Assembly (NCBI GenBank): GCA_041621405.1
Contig: JBFKAV010000118.1
Span: 1 to 11,457, forward strand
Source: JBFKAV01 sp041621405
Lineage (GTDB): Bacteria > Pseudomonadota > Alphaproteobacteria > Rhodobacterales > Rhodobacteraceae
Length of the DNA stretch: 11,457 nt
Direction: 5' to 3'
Under the pieces are notes generated by a model. The model saw only the letters and a program-made list of their open reading frames with translations. It was not told where the DNA came from and did no database searches. This document shows positions 1 through 6,892 of this stretch, piece after piece (the stretch's first letter is position 1; the number at the start of each line of letters is the position of its first letter). The translations under genes were made by a program, and so were the position numbers.

Positions 1-241
1 CGGCCTTCCAGGCCTCCCAGGCGGTTTCGAGGAACTCCAGGTAGCCCGCGTCGATCAGCCGGCGGACCGGACCCATATCTACCTCGCCGGGCGCCTCGAT
101 CTCGCCCAGCCCGCGCTCCTTCAGGCGGGCGAGAATGTACTCCACCCGGCTCGGACGCTCGTAGGGCGTGACGAACTGGCCGCCGGCAAGCTCGGCTTGC
201 GGGAAATGCAGGCGGTGGTCCTCGCTGAAGTGGGTCTTCAT
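1..241 (-). CDS. Acetylpolyamine amidohydrolase / histone deacetylase family protein, N-terminal 80 residues (partial)
   Basis: The minus-strand reading frame begins at ATG 241-239 and is still open at the left edge, so only the N-terminus is present. The translation starts MKTHFSEDHRLHFPQ, continues with an AELAGGQFVTPYERPSR stretch and a VEYILARLKERGLG helix, and reaches DAGYLEFLETAWEAW. This order is typical of the bacterial acetylpolyamine amidohydrolases of the histone-deacetylase superfamily, zinc enzymes that remove acetyl groups from acetylated polyamines or other small amides in the cytoplasm. The catalytic His and Asp metal ligands lie beyond the window, so activity cannot be judged. 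A strong Shine-Dalgarno GGAGGA (plus-strand 246-251) sits five bases before the ATG and supports this start. The gene is divergent from the membrane-protein gene at 381. The family call is from recognition of the N-terminal pattern; the true substrate is unknown. Confidence 0.8.
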   Translation of the reverse strand, partial: MKTHFSEDHRLHFPQAELAGGQFVTPYERPSRVEYILARLKERGLGEIEAPGEVDMGPVRRLIDAGYLEFLETAWEAWKA

Positions 242-380
242 CGCGTCCTCCCCGGTGCTTGTCGCCGATCCTGCCCGATCGGCCAGGCGCCGTCACGGGC
301 CCTCGCGAAGAGGCTTTCCGGAACCCGCGGAGCGGCGTAGTCTCGCGCGCGATTTCGCGTATTTCGGGGAGTATTGGAGC

Positions 381-1367
381 ATGAATTTCAGCATCGGCGA
401 GTCGCTCAGGCTGATGCGCGAGACCTGGCCGTTCCTGGCGTTCCGCGCCGCCGTCTATTTCGGGATCGCGCTGGCCTATGTGCTCGCCACCGGGACCGGG
501 GCGGGGATCGGCTGGACCGTCGGCCTCTTCGGCAGCGACGAGTTCCAGGCCGGCGCCACCGCCTGGGGCGGAGTCCTCGGCGTCGCTGGTGTCGCGGCGG
601 TGCTCTACTTCCTGCGCGAGTACACGCTCTACCTGGTGAAGGCGGGGCATGTCGCGGTGATGGTCGAAGCCTTCGAGGCGCGACTCCTGCCCGAGGGCAA
701 GGGGCAGATCGCCTATGCCCAGGGCGTGGTTCAGGAGCGCTTCGGCGAGGCGTCGGTGCTCTTCGCGGTGGACCAGCTGGTCAAGGGCGTGATCCGGGCG
801 GTGACCGGGCTGGTCGAGGGCCTGGCCACGCTCCTGCCGATACCGGGGCTCGACGGCGCAATGAAGCTGCTGCGAGCGTATCTCCGGGTCGCGGTGGGGC
901 TTCTCGACGAGGTGATCCTCGCCCACGGGATACGAAAGCGCTCCGACGATCCCTGGGGCTCGGCGCAGGAGGCGCTCGTCCTTTACGGCCAGAACGCGCG
1001 GGCGATGCTGGTCTCGGCCGCCTGGATCGCGCTCGTCACCTACGTGCTGGCGTTCCTGGTGTTCCTGCTGATGCTCGGGCCGGCCGCGGCGGTGGTCTGG
1101 CTGATCCCGGGCGGCTGGTCGGCCGGGGGGCTGGTCTTCGCGTTCCTCTTCGCCTGGGCGGTGAAGGTGGCGCTGATCGAGCCCTTCGCCATCGCCTGCC
1201 TGCTGCAGGCCTTCTTCAAGGTGACCGAGGGGCAGACCCCGGACCCCGAGTGGATGGCCAAGCTTGAAGCCGCCTCGGGCAAGTTCCGCGAGCTTGGGGA
1301 GAGGGCGCAGGACGTCGCTGCGAAGCCGAAGTTCCATTCCAGCCGCGATTCGGGCGGTCAGGCCTGA
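381..1367 (+). CDS. Uncharacterised multi-pass inner-membrane protein
   Basis: This frame encodes 328 residues starting MNFSIGESLRLMRETW. An in-frame ATG exists far upstream (168), but it would overlap the divergent amidohydrolase gene and add a non-hydrophobic Arg-rich tail. GGGGAG (366-371) lies nine bases before ATG 381, so I chose that start. Hydrophobic stretches lie around residues 17-50, 62-95, 205-242 and 247-280. Between them is an amphipathic, Gly/Leu-rich section (about 125-185) containing LLPIPGLDGAMKLLRAYLR. The C-terminal 40 residues are polar and probably cytoplasmic. I do not recognise a named domain and assign no function. Its stop is 28 bp before the selU start on the same strand, so the two may be co-transcribed. 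A link to selenium metabolism is only a guess from position. Confidence 0.8.
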   Translation: MNFSIGESLRLMRETWPFLAFRAAVYFGIALAYVLATGTGAGIGWTVGLFGSDEFQAGATAWGGVLGVAGVAAVLYFLREYTLYLVKAGHVAVMVEAFEARLLPEGKGQIAYAQGVVQERFGEASVLFAVDQLVKGVIRAVTGLVEGLATLLPIPGLDGAMKLLRAYLRVAVGLLDEVILAHGIRKRSDDPWGSAQEALVLYGQNARAMLVSAAWIALVTYVLAFLVFLLMLGPAAAVVWLIPGGWSAGGLVFAFLFAWAVKVALIEPFAIACLLQAFFKVTEGQTPDPEWMAKLEAASGKFRELGERAQDVAAKPKFHSSRDSGGQA

Positions 1368-1395
1368 GGGCTTTTGCCCCGCGCCCGCCTCGGCT

Positions 1396-2499
1396 ATGAG
1401 CGCCGGCATGGCGCTGTCGATTCCCTCGCTTGCAGACCTCGCGCGCCTCGGCTTCGACGAGGTGATCGACGTCCGGTCGCCGTCGGAGTTTACCGAGGAC
1501 CACCTGCCGGGGGCGGTGAACCTGCCGGTCCTGGACGACGCCGAGCGGGCGCGGGTGGGCACGATCTACGTGCAGGAGAGCCGGTTCCTCGCCCGCCGGA
1601 TCGGCGCGGCGCTGGTGGCGCGGAATGTGGCGCAGCACCTCGAGGGGTATCTGGCCGGCAAGGGGCCGGACTTCCGGCCGCTGGTCTATTGCTGGCGCGG
1701 CGGCCAGCGCTCGGGCGCCTTCGCGACGATCCTGATACAGGTCGGCTGGCGGGTGGAGACGATCGAGGGCGGCTACCGCAGCTACCGACGGCTCGTGCAG
1801 TCCGCGCTCTACGATGCGCCGTTCCCGGCGCCGATCGTGGTGCTCGACGGCAATACCGGGACCGCGAAGACCGCGCTCCTGGGGCACCTTGCGCGCCTCG
1901 GCGTGCAGGTGATCGACCTCGAGGGCCTCGCCAATCACCGCGGCTCGCTGTTCGGAGCGCGGCCGGGCGGGCAGCCCTCGCAGAAGGGCTTCGAGAGCCG
2001 GCTGGCGGCGGCGATGGTCGAGCTCGACCCATCGCGCCCGGTGGTGGTGGAGGCCGAAAGTTCGAAGATCGGCGACCGGGTGCTGCCGCCAGCGCTCTGG
2101 GCGGCGATGAGGGCCGCGCCGCGGATCGAGGTGACGGCGCCCTTGCCCGAGCGCGCGCGCTTTCTCGCCCGCGCCTATGCCGACATGGCCGAGGACCGCG
2201 AGGGCTTCGCCGCGGTCCTCGACCAGCTCCGGCCCTACCATGCCGCGGAACGGGTCGAGGCGTGGCACTGGCTTTTGGCCGAGGGCGCGCTCGAGGCGCT
2301 GGCGGGCCGGCTGATGGCCGAGCACTATGACCCGCGCTACGGCAAGCACCGGGCGCGGATGGCGGCGCAGGTCGGGGCCGGCGTCCGGGCGGACGATCTG
2401 TCGGAGGCCGGGCTTGCGGCGGCGGCGGCGCGGATCGCGGCGGCGGTGGGCCGGGTGGCGAGGCCGGGGGCTTCGCCCCCGGACCCCCGGGGTATTTGA
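1396..2499 (+). CDS. selU: tRNA 2-selenouridine synthase SelU (MnmH)
   Basis: SelU replaces sulfur of 2-thiouridine with selenium at wobble position 34 of tRNA Lys, Glu and Gln, using selenophosphate and passing through a geranylated intermediate. The 367-residue protein has the expected layout. An N-terminal rhodanese domain (about 15-135) carries the active-site loop YCWRGGQRS with Cys99. A P-loop domain follows, with Walker A GNTGTAKT at 152-159. Further hallmarks are DLEGLANHRGSLFG (174-187), AESSKIGDRVLP (220-231) and a C-terminal EHYDPRYGKH. Length matches the E. coli enzyme closely. I start at ATG 1396; ATG 1408 is equally possible and neither has a clear Shine-Dalgarno, suggesting coupling to the membrane-protein gene upstream. 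The last residues (GASPPDPRGI) are encoded by a GC-rich palindrome. The gene converges on selD, which supplies its substrate. Confidence 0.95.
   Translation: MSAGMALSIPSLADLARLGFDEVIDVRSPSEFTEDHLPGAVNLPVLDDAERARVGTIYVQESRFLARRIGAALVARNVAQHLEGYLAGKGPDFRPLVYCWRGGQRSGAFATILIQVGWRVETIEGGYRSYRRLVQSALYDAPFPAPIVVLDGNTGTAKTALLGHLARLGVQVIDLEGLANHRGSLFGARPGGQPSQKGFESRLAAAMVELDPSRPVVVEAESSKIGDRVLPPALWAAMRAAPRIEVTAPLPERARFLARAYADMAEDREGFAAVLDQLRPYHAAERVEAWHWLLAEGALEALAGRLMAEHYDPRYGKHRARMAAQVGAGVRADDLSEAGLAAAAARIAAAVGRVARPGASPPDPRGI
2464..2497 (+). repeat. GC-rich palindromic gene-end element, possible terminator, overlapping the selU 3' end
   Basis: CCGGGGG (2464-2470) pairs with CCCCCGG (2476-2482) around a CTTCG loop. 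A second CCCCCGG (2484-2490) could pair with the same left arm instead, giving two mutually exclusive hairpins. GTATTT follows immediately. The element lies inside the selU reading frame and encodes its final residues. From memory, very similar sequences recur at gene ends in Rhodobacterales, so it may be a dispersed repeat that captured the stop codon. It may also act as a Rho-independent-like terminator between the convergent selU and selD genes, although its T tract is short. Confidence 0.55.
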
Positions 2500-2517
2500 C
2501 AAACGGGGAAGGAAAGG

Positions 2518-4686
2518 TCAGCCGGCCCGGATGGTCGGCGCGCCGTCGGTGAGCTCGCCGATGACCGCGGCGGTGAAGCCCTGGGCCTGCAGGCGCTGCG
2601 CAAGCTCGGGCGCTCGGGGCATCGGGACGGCGGCGAGGAGGCCGCCGGCGGTCTGCGGGTCGAAGAGGAGCTCGGCGCGCGGGGTGTCCGGGAGGCTCAG
2701 GCGGGGGCGGAGCGCGGCGTTGGTCTCGTGCAGCGTGGAGCGAATACCTTGGGCCAGGAGCTCGAGCGCGCCGGGAAGCACCGACAGCGCGGCGAGGTCG
2801 AGCCGGGCGGCGACGCCGGAGGCTTCGAGGAGGCCGATCAGGTGCCCGGCGAGGCCGAAGCCGGTGACGTCGGTCATCGCGCGGGCCTCGGGTGCGAGGA
2901 GGCGGGCGGCAGCGCCATGGGGGCTCGCCATCGAGGCGAGTGCGGCGGCGATGTCGGCGCCCCGGGCCTGCATCCGCATCTCGGCGGCGAGGAGGACGCC
3001 GGTGCCGAGCGGCTTGGTAAGGATCAGCGCGTCGCCGGGCCGCGCGCCGGACTGGCCGAGGGCGGGGGCCTCGGCGAGGCCGGTGACGGTGAAGCCGATG
3101 GCGAGCTCGGCGCCGAGCGCGGAGTGGCCGCCGACGATCTCGGCGCCCTCGGCGGCGAAGACCTCGGCGGCGGCGTGCAGGATCTCGGCCAGCGTCGCCG
3201 ATTGCAGCGCGGCGCTCATCCGCGGCAGCACGATCTGGGCCAGCGCTGCCTGGGGCCTGGCGCCCATCGCCCAGACGTCGCCCAGCGCATGGACCGCGGC
3301 GATCCGCGAGAGCAGCCAGTAATCCTCGGTGAAGGCGCGAAGCGTGTCGGTGGTGAGCACCTGCTGGGTCGCCCCGATCCTAAGCACGGCGGCGTCGTCG
3401 CCCGGACCGGTGGCGACGTCGGCGCGCCCGGGCGTGGGCAAAGCAGCCAACGCCTCGGAGAGTGCGCCGCGGCCGACCTTGGCGGCGCAACCGCCGCAGA
3501 GCGGCTGGCCCCGGGCCTCCGCATGCGCGCCCCTGGCCGCGAGCTCCGGCGGCTTTGCGGGCTCCATCGGCGCGAGCCCGTCGAACTTCGCCATGAAGCG
3601 GCGGTCGATCCAGTCCTTCCAGTGCCAGAGCCAGGGACCGGAGCTGCGAAGCCCCGAGCGGTCGGCCACAGCGCGTTTCGACCCGCAGGAGATGAGCTTG
3701 AGGTAATCCGCCTGCGGCCGGTAGTTGCGCGGCGCGGTGCCGGTGAGCGCGGCGCGCAGGTTGTCGAAAAGCACGGGCGCCGCACGCACGGCGTAGACGC
3801 CGGCCTTGGGACGAGGCGCGTGGGAGAGGTGCGCGCAGTCGCCGACGGCGAAGATCGCCGGATCGGTGACCGAGGAGAGCGTCGGGCCGACCGCGACGAA
3901 GCCGTCCGAGAGCGCGAGGCCGGTTTCGGCGAGCCAGCCCTGCGCGGCGGCGCCGGCGGCGCCGCAGGTGAAGGCAGAGGGCAGGCGCTTGCCCGAGGCG
4001 AGCGCGACATGGCCGTGCCCGACCGAGGCGACGGGTTCGCCGGTGAGCACGGAGACGCCGAGCCGCTCGGCCTCGGCCAGAAGCGCGGCGCGGGTGCCGG
4101 GGGCGAGGCCAGGCAGCACCGCCCCGGCCGCCTCGACCACGGTGACGGTGCCCGGCCCGAGGCGGTGGGCCATGGCGAGCGCCAGCTCCATGCCCGCAAC
4201 GCCGCCGCCGATCACGACGGCATCGGGCCGCACGCCATCCGACACGCGGGCGAAATGTGCCCCCCAGGCATCGGCGAAGGGTGCGAGAGGCTTGGCGGGC
4301 CAGGCGTGGCTGTCGAAGCCGGGGATCTCCGGCATCCCCGAGGTGATGCCGATGTCGATCGAGGCAAGGTCGTAGCGGATCGGCGCCCGGCCGGGCACGT
4401 GGACGTGGCGTCGGGCGCGATCGATCCCGGTGGCGCGGCCAAGGATCAGGCGCGCGCCGGCGAAGCGCGCGAGCCGCACGAGGTCGATCATCAGCGCCTC
4501 GCGCCGGTAGTGGCCGGCGACGTGGCCGGGCAGCATTCCCGAGTAGGGGGCGGCAGGGTCGGGGTTGATCAGCGTCAGCCGGGCGCCGGCCAGCGGGTTC
4601 ATGCCCCAGGAGCGCAGGAGAAGCGCATGGGTATGCCCGCCGCCGATCAGCACCACGTCCTGGGTGAGAGGGAGGTCCGCCTGCAT
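2518..4686 (-). CDS. selD: Selenophosphate synthetase fused to N-terminal FAD/NAD(P)-dependent oxidoreductase
   Basis: The SelD part makes selenophosphate from selenide and ATP; the N-terminal part resembles NDH-2/sulfide:quinone-reductase-like flavoproteins and may deliver reduced selenium. Residues 1-380 carry a first dinucleotide fold (VVLIGGGHTH, 11-20), a second (VVIGGGVAGME, 157-167) and the FAD motif VGDCAHL (281-287). SelD spans about 395-722. LCGGCAAK supplies Cys400 and Lys403, matching the Cys17/Lys20 spacing of E. coli SelD. GPGDDAAVL (427-435), LTTDTLRAF, LGDVWAMGA (468-476), GGHSALGAE (519-527), MTDVTGFGLAGH (604-615) and LLFDPQTAGG (673-682) are the family's ATP and metal motifs. 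Start ATG 4686 is chosen because the first GGG motif follows at normal distance; an upstream ATG at 4869 would run into doeA. Such fusions are known in bacteria. It converges with selU and diverges from doeA. Confidence 0.94.
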   Translation of the reverse strand: MQADLPLTQDVVLIGGGHTHALLLRSWGMNPLAGARLTLINPDPAAPYSGMLPGHVAGHYRREALMIDLVRLARFAGARLILGRATGIDRARRHVHVPGRAPIRYDLASIDIGITSGMPEIPGFDSHAWPAKPLAPFADAWGAHFARVSDGVRPDAVVIGGGVAGMELALAMAHRLGPGTVTVVEAAGAVLPGLAPGTRAALLAEAERLGVSVLTGEPVASVGHGHVALASGKRLPSAFTCGAAGAAAQGWLAETGLALSDGFVAVGPTLSSVTDPAIFAVGDCAHLSHAPRPKAGVYAVRAAPVLFDNLRAALTGTAPRNYRPQADYLKLISCGSKRAVADRSGLRSSGPWLWHWKDWIDRRFMAKFDGLAPMEPAKPPELAARGAHAEARGQPLCGGCAAKVGRGALSEALAALPTPGRADVATGPGDDAAVLRIGATQQVLTTDTLRAFTEDYWLLSRIAAVHALGDVWAMGARPQAALAQIVLPRMSAALQSATLAEILHAAAEVFAAEGAEIVGGHSALGAELAIGFTVTGLAEAPALGQSGARPGDALILTKPLGTGVLLAAEMRMQARGADIAAALASMASPHGAAARLLAPEARAMTDVTGFGLAGHLIGLLEASGVAARLDLAALSVLPGALELLAQGIRSTLHETNAALRPRLSLPDTPRAELLFDPQTAGGLLAAVPMPRAPELAQRLQAQGFTAAVIGELTDGAPTIRAG

Positions 4687-4823
4687 CGCTCCGTTCCGTT
4701 GCCGGAGCCGGGCATAGCGCGCCTCGCGACGGAAGGCGAGCAGGGAGGGGACGTGGCCTCTTTCGCGGCGGCGCCGATGCGGCCTAGGGTGGCCCGGAGA
4801 TCCGAGCCCCGAGGAGCGCCGCG

Positions 4824-6005
4824 ATGGGTGCCACGAACCTACCATTCGAGCAGAACGAGTACGACGCACGGCTTTCGCGCACGCGCGAGGCGATGGCGGC
4901 GGCGGGGATCGACGCGCTGGTGGTCTCGGACCCCTCGAACATGGCCTGGCTCACCGGCTACGACGGCTGGTCGTTCTACACCTTCCAGGCGGTGGTGCTG
5001 GGCCGCGAAGGTGCGCCCTTCTGGTGGGGCCGGGGGATGGATGCGGCCGGCGCGCTGAGAACGGTGTGGATGGGGCCCGAGAACGTGATCGGCTACGCCG
5101 ACCACCTAGTGCAGAACCCCGACGCGCATCCGATGGGCGACCTGGCGGCGCGGCTCGCCGAGCGCGGGCTGGCGAGCGGCCGGATCGGGGTGGAGATGGA
5201 CAACTACTACTACTCCGCCGCCGCCCACGCCGCGCTCGCCGCGGCGCTCTCGGGCGTTCGGCTCGTCGACGCCACCGGCCTCGTCAACTGGCAACGCGCG
5301 GTGAAGAGCCCGGCGGAGATCGAGTTCCTGCGCCGGGCGGCGCGGATCGTCGAGCGGATGCACGCCGTGATCCGCGAGACCGCCGAACCGGGGATGGCGA
5401 AGAACGTGCTGGTGGCCGAGATCCTGAAGGCTGGCGTCCTCGGCGCCGGGGGGCATTGGGGCGACTACCCGGCGATCGTGCCGATGGCGCCCTCGGGGAT
5501 GGACGCGACCGCGCCGCACCTGACCTGGGACGACCGGCCGCTCGCCAAGGGCGAGGCGACGTTCTTCGAGATCGCCGGGGTCTACCGCCGCTATCACGCG
5601 CCGCAGTCGCGCACGCTGTTCCTGGGGCCGCCGCCCGACAAGTACCGCCGCGCCGAGGCGGCGGTGGCGGAGGCGACCGAGGCGGCGCTGGCCGTCGCGC
5701 GGCCGGGCGAGACCTGCGAGGCGGTGGCGGCGGCCTTCAACGGCACCCTGAACATGCTTGGGTTCGAGAAGGACAGCCGCTGCGGATACTCGATCGGGCT
5801 GTCCTACCCACCCGACTGGGGCGAGCGCACGATGTCGCTCCGGGCCGGCGACCGCACCGAGCTTCGCCCTGGCATGGTGTTCCACTTCATGCCGGCGCTC
5901 TGGCTCGACGATGGCGGGATCGAGATGACCGAGCCGATCGTGATCGGCGGTGCCGGGGCCGAGCGGCTCTGCGCCACGCCGGGCGGGCTTTGGGTGAAGG
6001 AATAG
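4824..6005 (+). CDS. doeA: DoeA/EutD-type ectoine hydrolase (M24 peptidase / creatinase fold)
   Basis: The best match is ectoine hydrolase, which opens the ring of ectoine to N-acetyl-diaminobutyrate, the first step of ectoine use as carbon and nitrogen source in the cytoplasm. The 393 residues fit the family length. A creatinase N-domain (about 10-160) includes VSDPSNMAWLTGYDGWSFY and EMDNYYYSAAA, and ends at GLVNWQRAVKS. The pita-bread domain has GDYPAIVPMAPSG, APHLTWDD (His232, probable acid/base as in creatinase), FFEIAGVYRRYH and SYPPDWGERTMSLRAGD. Where metal-dependent M24 aminopeptidases have a Glu ligand after PGM, this protein reads PGMVFHFMP, so a metal-free creatinase-like mechanism is likely (inference). 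GAGGA (4811-4815) precedes ATG 4824 by eight bases. No doeB/eutE or ectoine transporter is adjacent. A different small-amide substrate cannot be excluded. Confidence 0.85.
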   Translation: MGATNLPFEQNEYDARLSRTREAMAAAGIDALVVSDPSNMAWLTGYDGWSFYTFQAVVLGREGAPFWWGRGMDAAGALRTVWMGPENVIGYADHLVQNPDAHPMGDLAARLAERGLASGRIGVEMDNYYYSAAAHAALAAALSGVRLVDATGLVNWQRAVKSPAEIEFLRRAARIVERMHAVIRETAEPGMAKNVLVAEILKAGVLGAGGHWGDYPAIVPMAPSGMDATAPHLTWDDRPLAKGEATFFEIAGVYRRYHAPQSRTLFLGPPPDKYRRAEAAVAEATEAALAVARPGETCEAVAAAFNGTLNMLGFEKDSRCGYSIGLSYPPDWGERTMSLRAGDRTELRPGMVFHFMPALWLDDGGIEMTEPIVIGGAGAERLCATPGGLWVKE

Positions 6006-6008
6006 GGC

Positions 6009-6037
6009 TTGACGGGTCGCGGGGCCTCGCTTACCTA
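6009..6037 (+). promoter_or_regulatory. Sigma70-like promoter for tRNA-Met
   Basis: TTGACG (6009-6014) is a near-perfect -35 box. TACCTA (6032-6037) lies 17 bases downstream as a weak -10. A start about seven bases later would leave only a short leader before the mature tRNA 5' end at 6050. The -35 box begins three bases after the doeA stop, so the tRNA appears to be transcribed on its own. Confidence 0.5.
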
Positions 6038-6049
6038 CCGCGACGCTCT

Positions 6050-6126
6050 GGCGGAGTAGCTCAGCTGGTTAGAGCAGAGGAATCATAATCCTTGTGTCGG
6101 GGGTTCAAATCCCTCCTCCGCTACCA
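6050..6126 (+). tRNA. tRNA-Met (anticodon CAT), elongator type, CCA encoded
   Basis: The 77-nt sequence folds into a full cloverleaf. The acceptor stem GGCGGAG/CTCCGCT has a G1-U72 wobble. The D stem is GCTC/GAGC with GG in the loop. The anticodon stem GAGGA/TCCTT encloses the loop ATCATAA with anticodon CAT. The variable region is GTGTC, and the T arm GGGGG-TTCAAAT-CCCTC ends in A73 and genomic CCA (6124-6126). It lacks the initiator features: there is no three-GC-pair anticodon stem and no C1-A72 mismatch. A CAT anticodon is also used by tRNA-Ile2 after lysidine modification. The sequence resembles alphaproteobacterial elongator tRNA-Met as I remember it, but TilS identity elements were not tested. 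Its 3' end borders a gene-poor IS-relic region, a common integration position. Confidence 0.93.
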
Positions 6127-6135
6127 CCCGCTACT

Positions 6136-6150
6136 TGCAAAGCTTTTGCA
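6136..6150. repeat. Short palindrome TGCAAA-gct-TTTGCA downstream of tRNA-Met
   Basis: TGCAAA (6136-6141) and TTTGCA (6145-6150) are perfect inverted copies separated by three bases, ten bases past the tRNA CCA end. There is no T tract, so it is a poor terminator. It could be part of a recombination site or simply chance. Confidence 0.4.
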
Positions 6151-6290
6151 TCTCTCGAATACCCGCCGATCTCGGGTGAGCAACCCTTCATTGGTACCAT
6201 CAACCAGACAGCCGGCGCATGTTGGGCGTCTTGCCGGTTGCCGCTTAGCGATGCCTGCGGGCTACGCGTCCTTCGCTCCGTGCGCAATGG

Positions 6291-6331
6291 TGCCAAAATG
6301 CACTAACCGGGCTTGTCGGAGGATTTTGGCA
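6291..6331. repeat. Perfect 9-bp inverted repeat TGCCAAAAT / ATTTTGGCA
   Basis: TGCCAAAAT (6291-6299) and ATTTTGGCA (6323-6331) are exact reverse complements around a 23-base spacer. The AT-rich arms stand out from the GC-rich surroundings. They could be ends of a small deleted element, a regulator site or a hairpin; nothing in the sequence decides this. Confidence 0.6.
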
Positions 6332-6527
6332 GAGATCGTCGCAAGTCAGGACGGAGGTTGTGACGGGCTGTCATCGCTGCGGCGATGGTCAGGATTGAGA
6401 CCTTCCTGGAGCTTCGATCCAAGCGCAGCATCAGTCGGTGCAGCTGACAGGCGGCCGCTCGCGGAGGGGTGATGCGGGGTCCGGGGCCAAATCCGTGATG
6501 GCGGGATCGGGGAAGGCCAAGTATTGC

Positions 6528-6848
6528 CTAGGCGACCAGCTTCAGGCTGCGCCAATCAGCACCCGGATTTGTGCTCAGGCGGCCCGCTGTGATGGCCGAT
6601 CCATGTGGCGCGGAGGTCGCGTTCGGTGCCGTCCGTGCGGGCGGCCAATCCTCCGCTTCGCCTTCGCTGAGGGTTGCAACCTCACCCTCTTTTTTCGCAG
6701 CACAGGTATGAAGTATTCCGGCACGTCGCCCCGTGATCCACCGCCCCCAGGGGTAGTCCACCTCGCCGTTGATCTTCACGAAGAGCGCGTGGAGGTGCCA
6801 GTGTCAGCGGCTGGACCGCACGTGCGGATGCGTCGCCTTCGTCACTAC
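6528..6848 (-). pseudogene. Decayed IS6-family transposase relic
   Basis: Read on the minus strand from 6848, one frame gives VVTKATHPHVRSSR, then an in-frame TGA (6806-6804), then HWHLHALFVKINGEVDYPW. This matches the WHLDE-VFVKINGE-HYLW block around the first catalytic Asp of IS6/IS26-type DDE transposases, as I remember the family. Here the D-E pair reads H-A, so the catalytic Asp is gone. After the Trp codon a one-base deletion shifts the frame and AVDHG (family RAVDHEG) follows. Another shift gives LRKKR and later GRP, corresponding to the TKKRD and KRHGRP blocks. A possible remnant C-terminus, NPGADWRSL before a stop, ends at 6528. Several frameshifts, a stop and the lost Asp make this a dead copy. 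The span beyond about 6640 is uncertain. Confidence 0.6.
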
Positions 6849-6892
6849 CCGGTGCGCTGCCCATCCTAGGCAAAGTTCCTCTGACACCTCCC

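Noticed and set aside
1216..2502. 428-codon frame on the minus strand opposite selU
   Set aside because: It is a shadow of selU with an Arg/His/Pro-rich product and no recognisable domain.
4687..4823. Selenium-responsive or divergent promoter signals between selD and doeA
   Set aside because: Only weak -10-like words are present on both strands without convincing -35 partners, so no promoter is reported.
2728..5058. A very long open frame (776 codons) on the plus strand, antisense to selD
   Set aside because: The minus strand encodes an unmistakable flavoprotein-SelD. The antisense frame stays open because of third-position GC bias; its product is Gly/Arg/Glu-rich with no family motif and would run into doeA.
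5024..6088. 354-codon plus-strand frame overlapping doeA and the tRNA
   Set aside because: It runs in another frame of doeA, is Arg/Gly-rich and reads through the tRNA gene, so it is not a real gene.
6050..6126. tRNA-Ile2 (lysidine-type CAT) as alternative identity
   Set aside because: The body matches my memory of alphaproteobacterial elongator tRNA-Met better, but the identity elements were not formally tested.
6092..6555. Short open frames in both orientations after tRNA-Met
   Set aside because: They lack ribosome sites, codon bias and recognisable motifs, and the first overlaps the tRNA. I treat the stretch as non-coding.
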